From: Kineothrix alysoides
GTDB lineage: Bacteria > Bacillota > Clostridia > Lachnospirales > Lachnospiraceae
NCBI RefSeq assembly: GCF_000732725.1
Contig: NZ_JPNB01000002.1
Span: forward strand, 1,178,001 to 1,242,000
Direction: 5' to 3'
Length of the DNA stretch: 64,000 bases
Shown: positions 49,626-59,275 of the stretch, one piece after another
How the letters are laid out: each line of letters opens with the position of its first letter
Position numbering within the stretch: the stretch's first letter is position 1
Notes under the pieces: generated by a model
What the model was told of the DNA's origin: nothing
The model's database searches: none
Seen by the model: only the letters and a program-made list of their open reading frames with translations
Made by a program: the position numbers and the translations under genes

Positions 49626-51056
49626 ATGGCTGATAAGAAATTAGTAGAAGCGATAACGTCCATGGATGAGGACTTCGCACAGTGGTATACGGATGTAGTT
49701 AAAAAAGCAGAGCTGATTGACTATTCCAACGTAAAGGGCTGCATGGTTTTCAAGCCGGCAGGCTATGCGATTTGGGAATTGATACAAAGACAGCTTGATG
49801 ATATGTTCAAGGCGACGGGAGTGGAGAATGTATATATGCCTATGTTCATCCCTGAGAGCCTGCTGGAAAAGGAAAAGGATCACGTAGAAGGCTTTGCCCC
49901 TGAAGTAGCGTGGGTAACTCACGGGGGGCTTAATCCTTTGCAGGAAAGAATGTGCGTAAGGCCTACCTCTGAGACTCTCTTCTGTGATTTTTATAAAGGA
50001 GATATCCACTCCTACAGAGATTTACCAAGAGTTTATAACCAGTGGTGCAGCGTAGTGCGCTGGGAGAAGGAGACGAGACCCTTCCTTCGCTCCAGAGAAT
50101 TCTTATGGCAGGAGGGCCATACCGCCCATAGCACTGCACAGGAGGCGCAGGAGAGAACAGAACAGATGCTTAACGTGTATGCGCAGTTCTGCGAGGAAGT
50201 GCTGGCGATTCCTGTAGTAAAAGGACGCAAGACCGATAAGGAGAAATTCGCCGGAGCTGAGGCAACCTATACCATCGAGGCACTTATGCACGACGGTAAA
50301 GCTCTTCAATCAGGAACCAGCCATAATTTCGGAGACGGCTTCGCAAAAGCCTTCGGTATCCAGTTCACAGATAAAGATAATACGCTTAAATATGTGCATC
50401 AGACCTCTTGGGGCATGTCCACAAGAATTATCGGTGCCATTATCATGGTTCATGGCGACAATTCCGGTCTGGTACTGCCGCCCAGGGTTGCGCCTACTCA
50501 GGTCATGATTGTTCCTATTCAGCAGAAAAAAGAAGGAGTGCTGGATAAAGCCTACGAGTTGAAAGAAAAGCTTGGAAACTTTCGTGTGAAGGTTGACGAT
50601 TCCGACAAGAGCCCCGGCTGGAAGTTCTCTGAGCAGGAGATGAGAGGTATTCCCATCCGAATCGAAATCGGGCCTAAGGATATCGAAGCGGGCAAGTGTG
50701 TAGTCTGCCGCCGCGATAACGGAGAAAAGACAGAGGTCAATCTGGCGGATTTGGAGAAAGAGGTAGCCGATATTCTTCAGGATATTCAGGAAAGCATGTA
50801 CAACAAAGCGAAAGCACATTTGGCATCTCACATCTACGAAGCGAGAACGAAGGAGGAGTTCGTAAAGACCTTCGCTGAAAAATCCGGTTTCGTGAAAGCG
50901 ATGTGGTGCGGAGAAAGGGAATGTGAGGAAAAGATTAAAGAAGATATGAGCGTAACCAGCCGCTGTATGCCTTACGAGCAGGAATGCTTGTCCGATACGT
51001 GCGTATATTGCGGAAAACCTGCAAAGAAGATGGTTTACTGGGGAAGGGCTTATTAA
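49626..51056 (+). CDS. proS: Prolyl-tRNA synthetase, archaeal/eukaryote-type
   Basis: A 476-residue class II aminoacyl-tRNA synthetase of the short ProS type 3, lacking the editing domain of E. coli ProS. Class II motif 2 shows [32 protein letters not shown]. Motif 3 is [22 protein letters not shown]. The anticodon-binding domain follows, then a C-terminal zinc-binding region with four cysteines ([13 protein letters not shown] ... CVYCGKP) and the terminal WGRAY typical of this group. It charges tRNA-Pro. The gene is preceded by a proline T-box but separated from it by an IS3 element. RBS GAGAGGAGA. Confidence 0.97.
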   Translation: MADKKLVEAITSMDEDFAQWYTDVVKKAELIDYSNVKGCMVFKPAGYAIWELIQRQLDDMFKATGVENVYMPMFIPESLLEKEKDHVEGFAPEVAWVTHGGLNPLQERMCVRPTSETLFCDFYKGDIHSYRDLPRVYNQWCSVVRWEKETRPFLRSREFLWQEGHTAHSTAQEAQERTEQMLNVYAQFCEEVLAIPVVKGRKTDKEKFAGAEATYTIEALMHDGKALQSGTSHNFGDGFAKAFGIQFTDKDNTLKYVHQTSWGMSTRIIGAIIMVHGDNSGLVLPPRVAPTQVMIVPIQQKKEGVLDKAYELKEKLGNFRVKVDDSDKSPGWKFSEQEMRGIPIRIEIGPKDIEAGKCVVCRRDNGEKTEVNLADLEKEVADILQDIQESMYNKAKAHLASHIYEARTKEEFVKTFAEKSGFVKAMWCGERECEEKIKEDMSVTSRCMPYEQECLSDTCVYCGKPAKKMVYWGRAY

Positions 51057-51125
51057 TATTCACGGAGACAACGGGCCAGGCGGGTATGCTTACATGTCCA
51101 TTTGGCGGCTGTCCGTGTGTAAAAT

Positions 51126-51170
51126 AAACTGCCGGAGACGATTCACGTCCCCGGCAGTTTTCATTCTTTT
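51126..51170. terminator. Bidirectional terminator between proS and rubredoxin
   Basis: AAACTGCCGG (51126-51135) and CCGGCAGTTT (51151-51160), extended by GAC/GTC, form a strong stem followed by TTCATTCTTTTTTC on the plus strand. It serves proS; from the opposite side it can end the PFOR-rubredoxin transcript. Confidence 0.85.
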
Positions 51171-51189
51171 TTCTTATGCTTTTTTCTAC

Positions 51190-51348
51190 TTATGCTTCTT
51201 CGAAGGAGTCTTTTCCAACACCGCAGAGAGGACAGGTCCAGTCGTCAGGAAGGTCTTCAAAAGCTGTTCCAGGAGCGATATCTCCATCAGAATCTCCAAT
51301 TTCAGGGTCATAGATGTAACCACATGCAGTACATACATACTTTTTCAT
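51190..51348 (-). CDS. Rubredoxin
   Basis: A 52-residue iron protein that is easily missed because of its size. The reading frame gives [17 protein letters not shown] and, later, [15 protein letters not shown]. The two CxxCGY/CxxCG pairs bind one iron in an FeS4 centre. [12 protein letters not shown] is the usual intermediate segment. It probably donates electrons to rubrerythrin or superoxide reductase in oxygen detoxification. It lies 102 bp after the PFOR gene on the same strand, with AAAGGATAAA before the ATG. A hairpin ATAGGAAAT/ATTTCCTAT lies in the gap between the two. Confidence 0.97.
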   Translation of the reverse strand: MKKYVCTACGYIYDPEIGDSDGDIAPGTAFEDLPDDWTCPLCGVGKDSFEEA

Positions 51349-51450
51349 AGTTTATTTATCCTTTCTTTAATATTTTATATAAATAGGAAATATTTCTGAA
51401 TTTCCTATCTGTATTGATGATAAGGCTATCCGGTATTATCAGTCAGCCAT

Positions 51451-54400
51451 TTATTCTTCGGAGCTGTGCAGCTTGACGAGCCTGCTCAAGTATTCAAACC
51501 GTTCTTTCGCATTCTCCGCTGCTGCGCTGAATAGTTCCGCAGCCTTTTCAGGGTTTGATCTCCTTAGTACATCATATCTGTTTTCTCCCGCAAGGAACTC
51601 TTCGTATGCGAGAGTAGGCTCTTTGCTGTCCAGAATAAACGGATTCTTGCCTTCATCTTTCAGAGCAGGATTGTAACGGAACAAATGCCAGTATCCTGAT
51701 TCCACAGCCTTAGCCTCTTCGTGCTGTGAGCTTCCCATGCCGGAACGGATTCCGTGGCTGATACAAGGTGCATAAGCGATGATCAAGGAAGGACCGTCAT
51801 ATTTTTCTGCTTCCGCAATAACCTTTACTGTCTGACTGTAGTCAGCGCCCATGGCAATCTGTGCTACATATACATAGCCATAACTCATAGCGATGCTTGC
51901 CAGATCTTTCTTCTTCATTATCTTACCGCCTGAAGCGAACTTAGCAGTAGAACCGGTAGGAGTAGCCTTCGAGGACTGTCCGCCTGTATTGGAATATACC
52001 TCTGTATCGAATACCATGATATTGATATCCTGACCGCTTGCAATTACATGGTCGAGACCGCCGAAACCGATATCGTATGCCCATCCGTCTCCGCCGAAGA
52101 TCCACTGCGACTTCTTGGAGAAGAAATCCTTCTCTTCCAACAGTTCTTTTGCTTCGGGGGAAGTGCTGTCTTCCAGCGCGCTGATCAATTTGTCGGTAGC
52201 AGCGCCGTTTAACGCTCCATCGGCAAAGGTATCAAGCCATCCGGCAGCGGCGTCTTTCAAGTCGCCTGCTGCGCTGTCTGCTAACGTCTCGATTTCTTCT
52301 TTCAGACGTCCGCGAATCGCTTTCTGAGCGAGAGTCATGCCGTAGCCGAATTCAGCAGCATCCTCAAAGAGGGAGTTAGACCATGCCGGTCCCTGACCCA
52401 GTTCGTTCACCGTATACGGAGTGGAAGGAGAAGAGTTGCCCCAGATAGAAGAACATCCGGTAGCATTTGCAATATACATTCTGTCTCCGAACAACTGAGT
52501 TACCAATCTGGCATAAGGGGTTTCACCACAGCCCGCACATGCGCCGGAGAACTCCAGAAGCGGACGTTTGAACTGGCTGCCCTTTACGGTAGTTTCTTTA
52601 AACTTTTCTACAGCTTCCGTCTTTACAGGAAGAGATTTCGCATAATCGAAATACTGCTGTCTCTGTTCGTGCTCGTTAATCGGGCACATAGCGAGAGCCT
52701 TCTGCCCCTGCTTGCCCGGGCATACCGCGGCACAAGAGCCGCAGCCGGTACAATCTACTTCGGAAACGTTGATGGAGAATACATATCCGGGCATACCGAG
52801 CATAGGGATGGACATCATGCCTTCGGGTGCATTTGCTATTTCTTCCTCAGTCATAGCCGCAGGGCGGATAACAGCGTGAGGACAGACGAAAGCACAACGG
52901 TTACACTGGATACAGTTTTCGGGTATCCATTCCGGTACTTCTGTCGTTACATATCTTCTCTCATGAGCGGCAGAGCCGGAAGGAGTGGAGCCATCCACAT
53001 ATTTAGCAAAAGTAGATACCGGAAGAGTATTTCCTTCCTGCGCGTTTACTATTTTCTGTACATGTTCTACGAAATCGATAACCTCTTCACGATCAGGAAG
53101 CAGCTTCGCATCCAGAGGCTCGTACTCTGCGTCCAGCCATTCTTTGGGGACGTTAACCTTCACTAATCCTTCGATACCTCTGTCGATAGCATCGAAGTTC
53201 ATCTGAACGATCTTGTCGCCCTTCTTGCGGTAGCTGACATCAGCAGCATCTTTCATGAGCTGACTAACCTCTTCGATTGGCATAATATTCGCAAGGCGGA
53301 AAAATGCTGCCTGCAAAATCGTACTTATTTTATCGTTCAAGCCTATTTCTTTACCGATTTCAATAGCGTCGATAATATAGAAATTGATGTTATGCTCCGC
53401 AATATAACGCTTTACTTGTCCGGGAATGTTCTCTTCCAGGTCTTTTTCCTTCCAGTAGCAGTTGAGCAGGAAGGTACCACCGTCTTTCACATCCTGAACC
53501 ATATTGTATTTATGGAGATAGGTCGGATTGTGGCAGGCAACGAAATCAGCCCGGTTAATTAAATAGGTGGAGCGGATAGGTGCATCGCCGAATCTTAAGT
53601 GGGATACGGTAATACCCCTGGATTTCTTGGAGTCATAATCGAAATATGCCTGAACATATTTGTTTGTATGGTTTCCGATAATCTTAATGGAGCTCTTGTT
53701 GGCGCTGACAGTTCCGTCGCCGCCCAGACCCCAGAATTTGCATCCGATAGTTCCTTCCGGAGCGGTATGCAGTTTCTCATCGATATTCAGAGACAAGTGA
53801 GTCAAATCGTCAACGATACCGATGGTAAATACTTTTTTGCCGTTTTCCGGATTATTCTTGAACACAGCATTAATCTGGTCGGGCGTGGTATTCTTGGAGC
53901 CAAGTCCGTATCTTCCGGAGAGAACGGGAACATTGTGGAACTTCGTGTCGCGCAGAGCAGCGATAACATCCAAATAAAGAGGTTCGCCTATGGCGCCGGG
54001 TTCCTTTGTACGATCCAGTACGGTTATCTGGCCTACGGAATCGGGAATAACGCTAAGCAGATGCTTTGCGCTGAAAGGACGATAAAGATGTACTTCAACC
54101 AGACCGGTCTTCTGGCCGCTCTTATTTAAATAATCGATCGTCTCTTTGATTGTCTCGCATACGGAACCCATGGCAACGATAATGTGGGTTGCATCCTGTG
54201 CTCCATAGTAATTGAACAGGCCGTAATTCGTTCCGATTTTGTCATTGACTTTCTTCATATAAGATTCTACCAGTTCAGGCAGCGTGATATAATAGCTATT
54301 GCTTGCTTCCCTTGCCTGGAAATAGATATCCGGATTCTGTGCAGAGCCCATCATTCTGGCATGGTTAGGATTCAAAGCATTTTTTCTGAATTCCATAACA

Positions 54401-54996
54401 GCATCCATATCCAAAAGGCTCTTTAATTCTTCATAATCCCATACATCGATCTTCTGCATCTCATGAGATGTACGGAAGCCGTCAAAGAAGTTGATGAAAG
54501 GAACCTTTCCCTTGATTGCGGTGAGATGGGCGATGGGTGTCAGGTCCATAACCTCCTGAACACTGCCGCTGGCCAACATTGCCACGCCAGTCTGACGACA
54601 GGAATAAATGTCGGAGTGATCTCCGAAAATAGAAAGTGCATGGGTAGCTATGGTTCTTGCCGCAACGTTAAAGACACCGGGCAAAAGCTCGCCGGCAATT
54701 TTATATAAGTTGGGTATCATAAGCAAAAGGCCCTGAGATGCGGTAAAAGTAGTAGTCAGTGCACCGGCAGCTAAGGAACCGTGAACAGCGCCGGCAGCAC
54801 CGGCTTCTGATTGCATTTCCGTCACTTTGACAGTCTGACCAAAGATATTTTTTCTTCCTTCGGTAGCCCATTCATCTGTTACTTCCGCCATAGTGGAAGA
54901 TGGGGTAATTGGGTAAATTGCAGCCACATCGCTATAAGCATAGGACACGTGTGCAGCAGCTTGGTTACCATCCATTGTTTTCTTTTTTCGTGCCAT
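51451..54996 (-). CDS. nifJ: Pyruvate:ferredoxin (flavodoxin) oxidoreductase
   Basis: A 1181-residue homodimeric-type PFOR. It oxidises pyruvate to acetyl-CoA and CO2, reducing ferredoxin. N-terminal pyruvate-binding domains (GNQAAAHVSYAYSDVAAIYPITPSS; PFINFFDGFRTSHE), two 4Fe-4S motifs in a ferredoxin domain (CIQCNRCAFVCPHAV and CTGCGSCAAVCPGK), a further cysteine pair (SGACAGCGETPY) and the TPP-binding region GGDGWAYDIGFGGLDHV ... DTEVYSNTGGQSSKATP are all present. Length fits the family. Divergent from ackA, with a PerR-type palindrome 137 bp upstream. AAGGAGG precedes the ATG. Confidence 0.97.
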   Translation of the reverse strand: MARKKKTMDGNQAAAHVSYAYSDVAAIYPITPSSTMAEVTDEWATEGRKNIFGQTVKVTEMQSEAGAAGAVHGSLAAGALTTTFTASQGLLLMIPNLYKIAGELLPGVFNVAARTIATHALSIFGDHSDIYSCRQTGVAMLASGSVQEVMDLTPIAHLTAIKGKVPFINFFDGFRTSHEMQKIDVWDYEELKSLLDMDAVMEFRKNALNPNHARMMGSAQNPDIYFQAREASNSYYITLPELVESYMKKVNDKIGTNYGLFNYYGAQDATHIIVAMGSVCETIKETIDYLNKSGQKTGLVEVHLYRPFSAKHLLSVIPDSVGQITVLDRTKEPGAIGEPLYLDVIAALRDTKFHNVPVLSGRYGLGSKNTTPDQINAVFKNNPENGKKVFTIGIVDDLTHLSLNIDEKLHTAPEGTIGCKFWGLGGDGTVSANKSSIKIIGNHTNKYVQAYFDYDSKKSRGITVSHLRFGDAPIRSTYLINRADFVACHNPTYLHKYNMVQDVKDGGTFLLNCYWKEKDLEENIPGQVKRYIAEHNINFYIIDAIEIGKEIGLNDKISTILQAAFFRLANIMPIEEVSQLMKDAADVSYRKKGDKIVQMNFDAIDRGIEGLVKVNVPKEWLDAEYEPLDAKLLPDREEVIDFVEHVQKIVNAQEGNTLPVSTFAKYVDGSTPSGSAAHERRYVTTEVPEWIPENCIQCNRCAFVCPHAVIRPAAMTEEEIANAPEGMMSIPMLGMPGYVFSINVSEVDCTGCGSCAAVCPGKQGQKALAMCPINEHEQRQQYFDYAKSLPVKTEAVEKFKETTVKGSQFKRPLLEFSGACAGCGETPYARLVTQLFGDRMYIANATGCSSIWGNSSPSTPYTVNELGQGPAWSNSLFEDAAEFGYGMTLAQKAIRGRLKEEIETLADSAAGDLKDAAAGWLDTFADGALNGAATDKLISALEDSTSPEAKELLEEKDFFSKKSQWIFGGDGWAYDIGFGGLDHVIASGQDINIMVFDTEVYSNTGGQSSKATPTGSTAKFASGGKIMKKKDLASIAMSYGYVYVAQIAMGADYSQTVKVIAEAEKYDGPSLIIAYAPCISHGIRSGMGSSQHEEAKAVESGYWHLFRYNPALKDEGKNPFILDSKEPTLAYEEFLAGENRYDVLRRSNPEKAAELFSAAAENAKERFEYLSRLVKLHSSEE

Positions 54997-55133
54997 GTTG
55001 AAACCTCCTTTTGTTTGTTTAAAAAGTAGCCATTATTATTAGAATCCTCGGGAAAAAACTATTTTCCGGGAAAGTGCCCATCCTTTATTTAAAGTTTTAA
55101 AATAAGGAAATTTTAGAGATAGACAATAATTAA

Positions 55134-55148
55134 TAGTAATGATTACTA
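55134..55148. promoter_or_regulatory. PerR-type palindrome between PFOR and ackA genes
   Basis: TAGTAATGATTACTA, identical over 15 bases to the palindrome upstream of perR (34059-34073), placed 137 bp before the PFOR start. The 339-bp gap is otherwise AT-rich, and promoter elements for either gene are not distinct. Confidence 0.7.
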
Positions 55149-55335
55149 TAATTATAATAGTATCATACTAAATTTTCTATTACTATAGGATTTTTTGCAC
55201 TTTTTGTACTTTTTATAATACAAATTATAAAACAAATTAGGGTAGAAATAAAGCCCATATTATTGTAAAATATTTAACATAAATTACGGAGCAGGAAACG
55301 TACTTGCATTACCGGCATAGAATAAGGAGAATAGC

Positions 55336-56538
55336 ATGAATATATTGGTTATAAACTGTGGAAGTTCATCTCTTAAATATCAATTGATTGACAGCGAAAA
55401 TGAGAAAGTTCTTGCAAAAGGGCTTTGTGAAAGAATTGGAATAGATGCAAGTTCCATAACCCATCAGCCTGCGGACAGAGAAAAGTGGAAAAAAGAGGTG
55501 GACATGCAGGATCACACGGCAGCCGTGAAGCTGGTGATAGAAACTTTGACGGATAAGGAGATAGGAGTCATCCATTCTCTTGGCGAAATAGATGCTGTGG
55601 GTCACCGTATTGTTCATGGCGGGGAGAGATTCGCGTCCTCCGTTATCGTTACTGAAGAAGTACAAAGACAGGTGGAAGAATGCAATGATTTAGCACCCCT
55701 TCACAATCCGGCTAATTTAATCGGTATTCGATCCTGCAAAGAGGTAATGCCCGATGTGCCTATGGTAGGTGTATTCGATACCGCTTTTCATCAGACGATG
55801 CCGAAGAAGGCGTATATGTACGGCCTTCCTTATGAATACTATGAGAATTATAAGGTGAGACGTTACGGCTTTCATGGAACGAGCCATGATTTTGTTTCCA
55901 GAAGGGCGGCAGAAATTCTGGGGAAAGACAGGAAAGATTTGAAAATCATCGTTTGCCATTTAGGAAACGGCGCCAGCGTATCCGCAGTCAAGAACGGACA
56001 GTCCGTGGATACTTCCATGGGCCTGACTCCTCTGGAAGGCTTGATCATGGGAACGAGAAGCGGGGATATCGATCCTGCGATCATTACTTTTATTAGTAAA
56101 AAGGAAAATATCTCTGCGGAAGAGGTAATCGATATATGCAATAAAAAATCAGGAGTTCTTGGATTGTCAGATGGTTTTTCCAGCGATTTCAGGGATTTGG
56201 CGGAGGCTGCTGCGGACGGAAACGAAAGCGCCCGGACAGCACTGGAAACCTATGCTTACCGCGTGGGAAAGTATATCGGTGCCTATGCGGCAGCGATGAA
56301 CGGCGTGGATGTCATCGCTTTTACTGCGGGAGCGGGGGAAAATAACGCGGAGGTACGCAAACTGATTGGACAGTACATCGGTTTTCTCGGAACCAATATC
56401 GACGAGGAGAAAAATAAGCTTCGGGGAAAAGAAGTAATCCTGTCCGATGCGGGCGCCAGAGTGGCTGCGATGGTAGTGCCTACGGACGAGGAACTGGCAA
56501 TAGCGCGGGAGACGGTAAGGCTGGTCAAAGGCGTGTAA
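55336..56538 (+). CDS. ackA: Acetate kinase
   Basis: A 400-residue kinase that makes ATP and acetate from acetyl phosphate. Signature 1 is ILVINCGSSSLKYQLID at the N-terminus and signature 2 is VGHRIVHGGERF. The catalytic core shows FDTAFHQTMPKKAYMYGLPYE, RRYGFHGTSHDFVS and CHLGNGASV, and the C-terminus has FTAGAGENNAEVR. Divergent from PFOR; together they form the pyruvate-to-acetate route, although pta is not in the window. RBS AAGGAGA. Confidence 0.97.
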   Translation: MNILVINCGSSSLKYQLIDSENEKVLAKGLCERIGIDASSITHQPADREKWKKEVDMQDHTAAVKLVIETLTDKEIGVIHSLGEIDAVGHRIVHGGERFASSVIVTEEVQRQVEECNDLAPLHNPANLIGIRSCKEVMPDVPMVGVFDTAFHQTMPKKAYMYGLPYEYYENYKVRRYGFHGTSHDFVSRRAAEILGKDRKDLKIIVCHLGNGASVSAVKNGQSVDTSMGLTPLEGLIMGTRSGDIDPAIITFISKKENISAEEVIDICNKKSGVLGLSDGFSSDFRDLAEAAADGNESARTALETYAYRVGKYIGAYAAAMNGVDVIAFTAGAGENNAEVRKLIGQYIGFLGTNIDEEKNKLRGKEVILSDAGARVAAMVVPTDEELAIARETVRLVKGV

Positions 56539-56601
56539 CTGACGCAAATTTGTGCCTGCGGTAATGAGCTTGCAGGTAATGGAAAGGGCATAGTCATTTT
56601 T

Positions 56602-57939
56602 ATGTATATTGAACTGCCGGAAAAGGTAAGAGAAATTATAACGGTCATAGAGGAGGCAGGATACGAGGCCTATGCGGTGGGCGGCTGTGTGAGAGATTCT
56701 ATTCTGGGACGTAAACCGGACGATTGGGACATTACCACCTCGGCCAAGCCGGATAAAATCAAAGAGCTTTTTAGAAGAACCGTAGATACCGGAATTAAGC
56801 ACGGCACGGTTACCGTCCTCATGGATAAAGAAGGCTTCGAGGTAACCACGTATCGGATAGACGGGGAATATGAGGACAGCAGGCACCCTAAGGAAGTCGT
56901 TTTTACCGCCGATATTGTGGAAGATTTGAAGCGCCGGGATTTTACTGTTAACGCCATGGCGTATAACGACAGCCGCGGCCTGATCGACGTATTCGGCGGA
57001 ATCCGGGATATCGGAGAAAAGGTCATACGCTGTGTAGGGAATCCCAGGGAAAGGTTTTCTGAGGATGCCCTGCGCATGATGCGGGCGGTTCGCTTCTCGG
57101 CGCAGTTGGGATATACCATTCACGAGGATACGAAGAAGGCCATCGCCGAGATGGCAAAGAACTTGATAAATATAAGCGCGGAGCGGATTCAGACGGAGTT
57201 AGTAAAGCTGATTCTTTCCCCTCATCCGGATTATCTTAAGGTATGCTATGAGACAGGAATCACGAGAGTTATCCTGCCGGAGTTCGACCGTTGTATGGTG
57301 ACTTCCCAGAATAATCCGCATCATATCTATTCGGTAGGAGAGCATACTTTGCATTCCATGCAGGAAATAGAGGCGGATAAGGTACTGCGTCTGACGATGC
57401 TGTTTCACGATGTAGGAAAGCCGGAGACGAGAACTACGGACGATACGGGTACAGACCATTTTTATAATCACGGGACGGTAGGCGAGGATATTTCCAAGGC
57501 AGTGCTGCGCCGGTTGAAATTCGATAACGACACAATCTATAAGGTGTCAAGACTGATACGCTATCACGATTATGATGTGCATTTATCCGCCAGAGGCGTT
57601 CGAAGAGCCATATATAAAATAGGAGAAGATATTTTCCCTTATCTTTTTGCCGTTAAACTTGCGGATACCATGGCCCAAAGCGATTACGAGAGGGAGGAAA
57701 AGCTTAGCACCCTTTCACAGCTTCATCGTATTTATGAGCAGGTATTGGAAGCGAAGGAGTGCGTTTCTCTTAAGACCCTGGCCGTAACGGGCAGTGACCT
57801 CATCGCTGACGGGATGGCCCCGGGAAAGGAACTGGGAGCGGTCTTGAACCGGTTGCTGGAGATAGTATTAGAGGAGCCTGAACGTAACAATAAAGAAGAA
57901 CTTTTGAAGTACGCGAGAGAGATAAAGCCGCAAAATTGA
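56602..57939 (+). CDS. cca: CCA tRNA nucleotidyltransferase with HD domain
   Basis: A 445-residue class II nucleotidyltransferase. The catalytic head has YAVGGCVRDSILGRKPDDWDI (the GxxVRD and DxD motif). The neck region RRDFTVNAMAYN with nucleotide-selecting RFSEDALRMMRAVRFSAQLGY follows. Then comes an HD domain, where LTMLFHDVGKPETRT carries the His-Asp pair. It adds or repairs the 3'-CCA of tRNAs. Some clostridia split A- and CC-adding activities; this single enzyme appears complete. It follows ackA by 63 bp, perhaps in the same operon. Confidence 0.94.
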   Translation: MYIELPEKVREIITVIEEAGYEAYAVGGCVRDSILGRKPDDWDITTSAKPDKIKELFRRTVDTGIKHGTVTVLMDKEGFEVTTYRIDGEYEDSRHPKEVVFTADIVEDLKRRDFTVNAMAYNDSRGLIDVFGGIRDIGEKVIRCVGNPRERFSEDALRMMRAVRFSAQLGYTIHEDTKKAIAEMAKNLINISAERIQTELVKLILSPHPDYLKVCYETGITRVILPEFDRCMVTSQNNPHHIYSVGEHTLHSMQEIEADKVLRLTMLFHDVGKPETRTTDDTGTDHFYNHGTVGEDISKAVLRRLKFDNDTIYKVSRLIRYHDYDVHLSARGVRRAIYKIGEDIFPYLFAVKLADTMAQSDYEREEKLSTLSQLHRIYEQVLEAKECVSLKTLAVTGSDLIADGMAPGKELGAVLNRLLEIVLEEPERNNKEELLKYAREIKPQN

Positions 57940-58026
57940 ATTCCAATTATGTGAAAAACAATAGATGAATACTTTTCTATATCACCTCATAAGATAGGAT
58001 AGAACTACGATATGGGGGGTATTCAC

Positions 58027-59067
58027 GTGAATGACAGGACAGTTGGCGTTCTTGAAAATTATGATATAAACGTGCTTCGAACGTGGAAAGGAAGAGGAGC
58101 CATTCTGTGCGACTCTGACAAGGGTCTGCTGATTTTAAAGGAATATGCAGGTCCCAGGGATAAGATATTTTTTCAGGATGCGCTGCTTAATTCCATAAAA
58201 AAGCAGGGGTTTAATATGGTGGAGTCCATTTTGAAGGCTAAGGATGGTGAGCTGGTCGTATATGATCAGGATAAGGTGCCATACATATTAAAAACCTACT
58301 TTGACGGCAGGGAATGTAACGTTCGCGACACCAAGGAATGTATACAAGCCGTAAAAACATTGGCCCTCCTTCATAATGCCTCTGATATGCCCGATTTTCA
58401 GGGAAGCTACGAGGACGCAGGCTTTAAAATTGATAAGGAATATGAGAAGCATAATAAAGAGCTGCGCAAGGTAAGAAAGTTTCTTAGGGAGAAGAGCCAG
58501 AAGACGAACTTCGAGATATTTCTATTAAAGCATTATGACTATTTCTTCGACCTTGCACTTCAGGTAACGGAAGAGGTTCGCTTTTATTTGAGGGAAACGG
58601 CTCCCGGACAGGAGAAGAGCTCCGGCGTCATATGCCACGGTGATTACCAGTATCACAACATTCTCGTTCCCTCCGCCAATGCTGTCTGGAATAATGACGG
58701 GCAGAGCTTTGCGGTCATCAACTTCGAGAAATGTATCAAAGATAGTCCGGTGCGGGACTTGTATCTTTTTATGCGCAAGCTGTTAGAAAAGAGTGACTGG
58801 TCGAAGGAACTTGGAATAACTCTGCTGGAGTCGTACAGCAGCGAGAAATCTATGTCTCCTGCGGATTATACCCATCTGTATTACCGTTTCATATATCCTG
58901 AGAAGTTCTGGAAAATTGTGAATTTCTACTATAATTCCGGAAAAGCGTGGATTCCGGGGCGCAATCTGGAGAAGCTGGAGAAGCTTTTGGAGCAGGAGCA
59001 AGCTAAGATCAGCTTTCTGGAAAATTATAAAAGTACTTACGGATGCTTTTCTTTTAAGGCATATTAG
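58027..59067 (+). CDS. CotS family spore coat protein (kinase-like)
   Basis: A 346-residue protein of the CotS/YtaA family, which has a protein-kinase/aminoglycoside-phosphotransferase fold. GILENYDINV-like start (VGVLENYDINVLRTWKGRGAILCDSDKGLLILKEYAG), the catalytic-loop HGDYQYHNILV and VINFEKCIKDSPVRDLYLFMRKLLEK are typical. Members are found in the spore coat of Bacillus and clostridia. GTG 58027 follows GGGGGT and is preferred over ATG 58012, which lies before that RBS. It fits the sporulation genes further right. Confidence 0.9.
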   Translation: MNDRTVGVLENYDINVLRTWKGRGAILCDSDKGLLILKEYAGPRDKIFFQDALLNSIKKQGFNMVESILKAKDGELVVYDQDKVPYILKTYFDGRECNVRDTKECIQAVKTLALLHNASDMPDFQGSYEDAGFKIDKEYEKHNKELRKVRKFLREKSQKTNFEIFLLKHYDYFFDLALQVTEEVRFYLRETAPGQEKSSGVICHGDYQYHNILVPSANAVWNNDGQSFAVINFEKCIKDSPVRDLYLFMRKLLEKSDWSKELGITLLESYSSEKSMSPADYTHLYYRFIYPEKFWKIVNFYYNSGKAWIPGRNLEKLEKLLEQEQAKISFLENYKSTYGCFSFKAY

Positions 59068-59129
59068 TATATAATAACAAGGATATAAGGAAGATTTCGA
59101 TAAGCAAATGGAAATATAAGTTAATTTTT

Positions 59130-59252
59130 ACACAGCATCTTAACACTTGCTGTTAAGATGTGTAAGAACGTGATTCAGGAGATGATCTCTGCTTCGCAAA
59201 GCGAATTGAAATGCAGAAATCATGGGTTGCTGTGAATGGAGTGAACAGTAAC
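59130..59252. repeat. Hairpin cluster carrying dispersed repeat copy 2
   Basis: CATCTTAACA (59136-59145) pairs perfectly with TGTTAAGATG (59151-59160). A second stem TCTGC/GCAGA brackets GCTTCGCAAAGC (59186-59216). The end 59226-59252 is a 27-bp repeat beginning GTTGCTGTGAATGG and 25/27 identical to 32207-32233. It lies in the 208-bp gap upstream of the PEGA protein gene. Confidence 0.6.
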
Positions 59253-59275
59253 ACTACAAATGAGGAGGTGTATTC

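Noticed and set aside
52669-53166. 165-codon frame opposite PFOR
   Set aside because: Antisense to conserved PFOR domains, no start signals.
56167-57123. 318-codon minus-strand frame opposite ackA and cca
   Set aside because: Runs across two real genes on the other strand; shadow of their codon bias.
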